From positions 2,700,501-2,764,500 of the forward strand of contig NZ_CP136521.1 in assembly GCF_032814565.1 (NCBI RefSeq): a stretch of DNA of 64,000 bases, given 5' to 3'. The DNA comes from Hwangdonia lutea (GTDB taxonomy: Bacteria; Bacteroidota; Bacteroidia; Flavobacteriales; Flavobacteriaceae). Shown here one piece after another: positions 61,201-64,000 of the stretch. Position 1 is the first letter of the stretch. Every line of letters begins with the position of its first letter. The notes below the pieces were generated by a model that was not told where the DNA came from, made no database searches, and saw only the letters and a program-made list of their open reading frames with translations. Both the position numbers and the translations under genes were made by a program.

Positions 61201-61283
61201 TTGAATTTTTATTGAAATGTCACACTGAGCGCAGTCGAAGTGCTGTTGAAACGTCTTAAAATTATTAAAAGAAGATTAAAAAT

Positions 61284-62126
61284 ATGATGAGAATTTCAGA
61301 TACCGTTAAGCATTTATTAATCATTAATGTATTAATGTTTATTGGTACCATATTTATTGGAAACGGAATTTTGTTTTACGATTTATTCGCCATGCATTTT
61401 CCTACCAACGAAGCCTTTCAACCGTGGCAAATCATAACCCACATGTTTATGCATGGAGGCGCCGACTTAAACAATTTAAGTGTGATGCATATTTTGTTTA
61501 ATATGTTCGCATTGTGGATGTTTGGTACGCCGGTTGAGCAAGTATTGGGAAGCAAGAGATTTTTGTTTATTTATATTTCTGCAGGATTGGGTGCTGTTGC
61601 CTTGCAAGTAGGCTATTATTATTTCGATTATTATTCTGCGCTAAGCGGTATTGCAGACTTAAATATGAATAGTGACATGATTCGCAAAATTGTTTCCATC
61701 GATGCCACTGAAGGACCATATATAAAAGGTGAAATATTAAGCAGGCAAATGATGCCGATTTTAGCTGAATATAACTTTAATGCAAACTTAATTACCGATG
61801 GCGCTTTCAGGTCCTTGTTCGATATGAATGTTATTGCCAGAAACACTATGGTAGGTGCTTCTGGTTGTATCATGGGTATTCTTGCCGCCTTTGGCATGAT
61901 GAATCCCAATGCAGAACTTATGCTTATCTTTTTGCCTATTCCAATTAAAGCGAAATATTTTATCCCAGGAATTATTATTTTAGATTTAATTTCGGGCATT
62001 ACCGGACAATCGTTTTTTAGCCCAAGTAATACCGCACATTTCGCCCACGTTGGTGGCGCTTTAACAGGCTTTTTAATTATGTGGTATTGGAAAAAAACAC
62101 AGTTTAACAGAAACCGTTGGAATTAA
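61284..62126 (+). CDS. rhomboid-family intramembrane serine protease with long loop
   Basis: A 280-residue rhomboid with about six transmembrane helices. HILFNMFALW marks helix 2, the catalytic Ser is in VGASGCIMG (helix 4), and the catalytic His is in HVGGALTG (helix 6). Between helices 3 and 4 lies an unusually long polar insert of about 80 residues (DYYSALSGI to NVIARNTM), absent from the adjacent paralogue. The next gene starts after 1 nt. Substrate unknown; cleavage of membrane-anchored proteins is the family role. Confidence 0.9.
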   Translation: MMRISDTVKHLLIINVLMFIGTIFIGNGILFYDLFAMHFPTNEAFQPWQIITHMFMHGGADLNNLSVMHILFNMFALWMFGTPVEQVLGSKRFLFIYISAGLGAVALQVGYYYFDYYSALSGIADLNMNSDMIRKIVSIDATEGPYIKGEILSRQMMPILAEYNFNANLITDGAFRSLFDMNVIARNTMVGASGCIMGILAAFGMMNPNAELMLIFLPIPIKAKYFIPGIIILDLISGITGQSFFSPSNTAHFAHVGGALTGFLIMWYWKKTQFNRNRWN

Positions 62127-62127
62127 A

Positions 62128-62976
62128 ATGACATCATTCTCTCAAGACATAAAAAACAAACTATCTAATTTAAATGCATTAGATAAAATTATAGCGGTTA
62201 ACCTTGTTGTATTTGTTATTGGATTAATTTTTAAAAATGGGTTAACATGGTTTGAATTGCCCAGTGATTTTACCGATTTTATCGTAAAACCGTGGTCTAT
62301 CATCACTTATGCTTTCTTGCATGGCGACTTTTTTCATATCCTCTTTAACATGCTTTGGCTCTATTTTATTGGGCGTATGTTTTTAAATTTATTCAGTACC
62401 AAAATGGCTCTTAATGTTTATTTTCTCGGAGCTATTTCTGGAGGGTTTTTATTTATGCTTGGCTATACTTTACTACCAAATGTTTTTGGTGCCACGTCTA
62501 GTTTAGTTGGTGCATCGGCAGCCGTTCGAGCGTTGTTGATATTTATATGTGCCTATATGCCTAACCAAGAAGTGCGCTTTTTCACCTTTAATTTAAAGCT
62601 TTGGTATATTGGGGCTGCTATTGTTGCTTTGGATATGTTAGGCTTGTTTGGCCTAAATGCGGGTGGTAATTTAGCACATTTGGGCGGTGCTTTATTGGGC
62701 TATTATTACGCCAAACAATTGTTAAAAGGCAAGGATATTGGGAAAGGTTTCGAAAAAATAATGGATGCTTTTGTGGGCATGTTCAAACCTTCAAAAAAAT
62801 CGCCATTAAAAACGGTTCATAAAAATAAAAGTAAAGTTGGCGGTTATACTAAAGGCGAATTTAATCAGTTTAATAATCAGAAAAAAATTGATGTAATTTT
62901 AGACAAAATAAGCAAAAGTGGTTACGATAGTTTAACGGCCGAAGAAAAAGAATTTCTTTTTAAAGCCGGGAAATAG
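62128..62976 (+). CDS. rhomboid-family intramembrane serine protease
   Basis: A 282-residue second rhomboid. Catalytic Ser is in VGASAAVR and His in LAHLGGALLGYY; HILFNMLWLYF marks helix 2. A soluble C-terminal tail of about 75 residues with a helical end (LDKISKSGYDSLTAEEKEF) follows the membrane domain, a feature common in Bacteroidota rhomboids. It starts 1 nt after the first rhomboid and is probably cotranslated with it. A 33-bp palindrome lies downstream. Confidence 0.92.
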   Translation: MTSFSQDIKNKLSNLNALDKIIAVNLVVFVIGLIFKNGLTWFELPSDFTDFIVKPWSIITYAFLHGDFFHILFNMLWLYFIGRMFLNLFSTKMALNVYFLGAISGGFLFMLGYTLLPNVFGATSSLVGASAAVRALLIFICAYMPNQEVRFFTFNLKLWYIGAAIVALDMLGLFGLNAGGNLAHLGGALLGYYYAKQLLKGKDIGKGFEKIMDAFVGMFKPSKKSPLKTVHKNKSKVGGYTKGEFNQFNNQKKIDVILDKISKSGYDSLTAEEKEFLFKAGK

Positions 62977-62986
62977 TTTTTTGAAG

Positions 62987-63014
62987 GAAGACAAATGACC
63001 GTTGACGGAAGAGA
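62987..63014. repeat. degenerate GAC-phased 7-mer series
   Basis: GAAGACA-AATGACC-GTTGACG-GAAGAGA: four heptamers with GAC (GAG in the last) at positions 4-6 of each. It runs into the palindrome at 63012 and resembles the repeats at 56051 and 61173. Confidence 0.45.
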
Positions 63015-63044
63015 CCTGTCAGGTTTTTAAAACCTGACAGGTCT
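63012..63044. repeat. 33-bp near-perfect palindrome
   Basis: AGACCTGTCAGGTTTT (63012-63027) and AAAACCTGACAGGTCT (63029-63044) are exact 16-bp complements separated by one T. It lies between the rhomboids and the last gene. There is no T-tract after it, so an interspersed palindromic repeat is likelier than a terminator. Confidence 0.75.
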
Positions 63045-63100
63045 GGAAAATTTTGGATCAAAAGAAATCAGTTATAAATTATTTACAATAATTAGCTTTA

Positions 63101-64000
63101 ATGAAAAAACTAAGTTTTATAAATAAAATCATTTACTTTATAAATGCGGTTTTTGCTATTTTACTATTGTTGTCTTACCTCTTGCCTTTTGCGTCTCCCA
63201 AAACCTTTTCAATATTATCCGTACTTAGTTTGGGCGTTGCCTTTCTTATTTTGTGCAACACCTTATTCTTTTTATACTGGCTCATTCGACTTAAAAAGCA
63301 ATTTATTCTGTCGTTTGTAGTGCTTTTAATGGGCTATCTGTTTTTCGGTTCGTTGTACAAGTTTTCATCCTCAAAACAAATTGAGAGCCAACATAATTTT
63401 AAGGTGATGAATTACAACGTGAGGTTGTTTAATTTGTATAAATGGATTCCTGAGGATAGTATTGAAACTAAAATGGTTGATTTTATTAAAACCGAATCTC
63501 CGGAAATTTTAAGTATTCAAGAATACCATCCGCATAAAAACATCGATTTGTCTTTTTTTAAGTATAAGTTTGAAAAGCTTTCGGGGAATAAAGCAAAATA
63601 CGGACAAGCCATTTTTTCGCAATATCCCATTGTAAATTCGGGCTCTATCGAGTTCCCAAATACGGGAAATAATGCCATTTTCGCTGATGTTGTAAAAGGC
63701 GCGGATACATTAAGAATTTATAATATTCACTTAGAATCTTTGCGCATTAACACGAAAGCCGAAAGTCTTAAAAAAGAAAACTCCGAGCGTCTTTTTAATA
63801 GGGTTGGTAACACCTTTAAAATGCAACAGTTTCAATCTGAATTGTTTTTAAAGCATAAAGCAGAGTGCCCTTATAAAATGATAATTTGTGGCGATTTTAA
63901 TAATACGGCATTTTCGTATGTGTACAGAAAAATAAAAGGCGATTTAAACGATGCTTTTATTGAATCTGGAAATGGATTTGGACGGACTTACGATTTTAAG
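63101..64000 (+). CDS. membrane-anchored endonuclease/exonuclease/phosphatase protein (3' end outside window)
   Basis: The frame starts at ATG 63101 and is open to the window end (300 codons seen). About three N-terminal transmembrane helices (residues 10-90) anchor a DNase I-fold domain with VMNYNVRLFN, SIQEYHPH, YNIHLESLR and IICGDFNNT. The final SDH motif would be beyond the edge. It follows the rhomboids after 124 nt. The fold also occurs at 8797, but this copy is an integral membrane protein and not a secreted one. Function unknown beyond the phosphoesterase fold. Confidence 0.88.
   Translation, partial: MKKLSFINKIIYFINAVFAILLLLSYLLPFASPKTFSILSVLSLGVAFLILCNTLFFLYWLIRLKKQFILSFVVLLMGYLFFGSLYKFSSSKQIESQHNFKVMNYNVRLFNLYKWIPEDSIETKMVDFIKTESPEILSIQEYHPHKNIDLSFFKYKFEKLSGNKAKYGQAIFSQYPIVNSGSIEFPNTGNNAIFADVVKGADTLRIYNIHLESLRINTKAESLKKENSERLFNRVGNTFKMQQFQSELFLKHKAECPYKMIICGDFNNTAFSYVYRKIKGDLNDAFIESGNGFGRTYDFK

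Noticed and set aside
1-64000. tRNA, rRNA or CRISPR arrays
   Set aside because: No cloverleaf-like segment, rRNA core or regularly spaced direct repeats were recognised in any intergenic gap on reading; a covariance search was not possible.

Overview
The window looks like chromosomal DNA of a marine or soil Flavobacteriaceae member. It is AT-rich, has candidate promoters of the Bacteroidota type (TTG, about 19-21 nt, TAnnTTTG), many lipoproteins with short lipobox signals, long-form NagB fused to a PIG-L domain, and the gliding-motility lipoprotein GldI. No rRNA, tRNA, CRISPR array, prophage or transposase was seen. The species cannot be named from the sequence alone.

Positions 1-35900 form a glycan-utilisation island aimed at fucosylated N-glycans, with all genes on the + strand in four tight runs. 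Run 1 (1-10842): a membrane cytochrome with sugar-binding-type domains, two GH92 alpha-mannosidases, a DUF4838 (GH163-like) enzyme, a DNase I-fold hydrolase and a PNGase F-like amidase. Run 2 (11001-20311): a UxaA-family dehydratase, four GH29 alpha-L-fucosidases and an SDR. An AraC regulator follows, then an unrelated block (pirin, DoxX, YceI, MliC-like lipoprotein). Run 3 (24441-30284): an FAH-family hydrolase, GH16, a fuconolactonase-type amidohydrolase, a GH95 fucosidase and a phosphodiesterase. Run 4 (30455-35856): SDR sugar dehydrogenase, FucP, mutarotase, GH20 hexosaminidase and an FMN L-lactate dehydrogenase. No SusC/SusD pair is inside the window.

Read together, the island carries extracellular deglycosylation and, interleaved with it, a full candidate set for oxidative non-phosphorylative L-fucose breakdown: uptake, mutarotation, sugar dehydrogenase, lactonase, dehydratase, second dehydrogenase, diketo-acid hydrolase, then oxidation of the L-lactate product. 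Positions 38884-46390 add an amino-sugar block: a LacI repressor with a perfect 18-bp palindromic operator candidate, a sugar nucleotidyltransferase, a NahK/AmgK-like kinase, an MFS sugar porter, an oxidoreductase and NagB-PIG-L. Acetyl-CoA synthetase follows and could recover acetate from deacetylation.

From 48700 to the end the content is mainly housekeeping: a minus-strand operon (DHH phosphoesterase, gldI, a cyclophilin-FKBP fusion, lgt, DUF192, VOC), ndk, csp, DUF721, recF, a TPR protein, ribH, two small membrane-protein paralogues, mutL, two rhomboids and a truncated membrane-anchored DNase I-fold protein. The intergenic DNA carries nested inverted repeats, a 33-bp palindrome, degenerate 7-mer tandem repeats and a probable single-gene insertion between DUF721 and recF.
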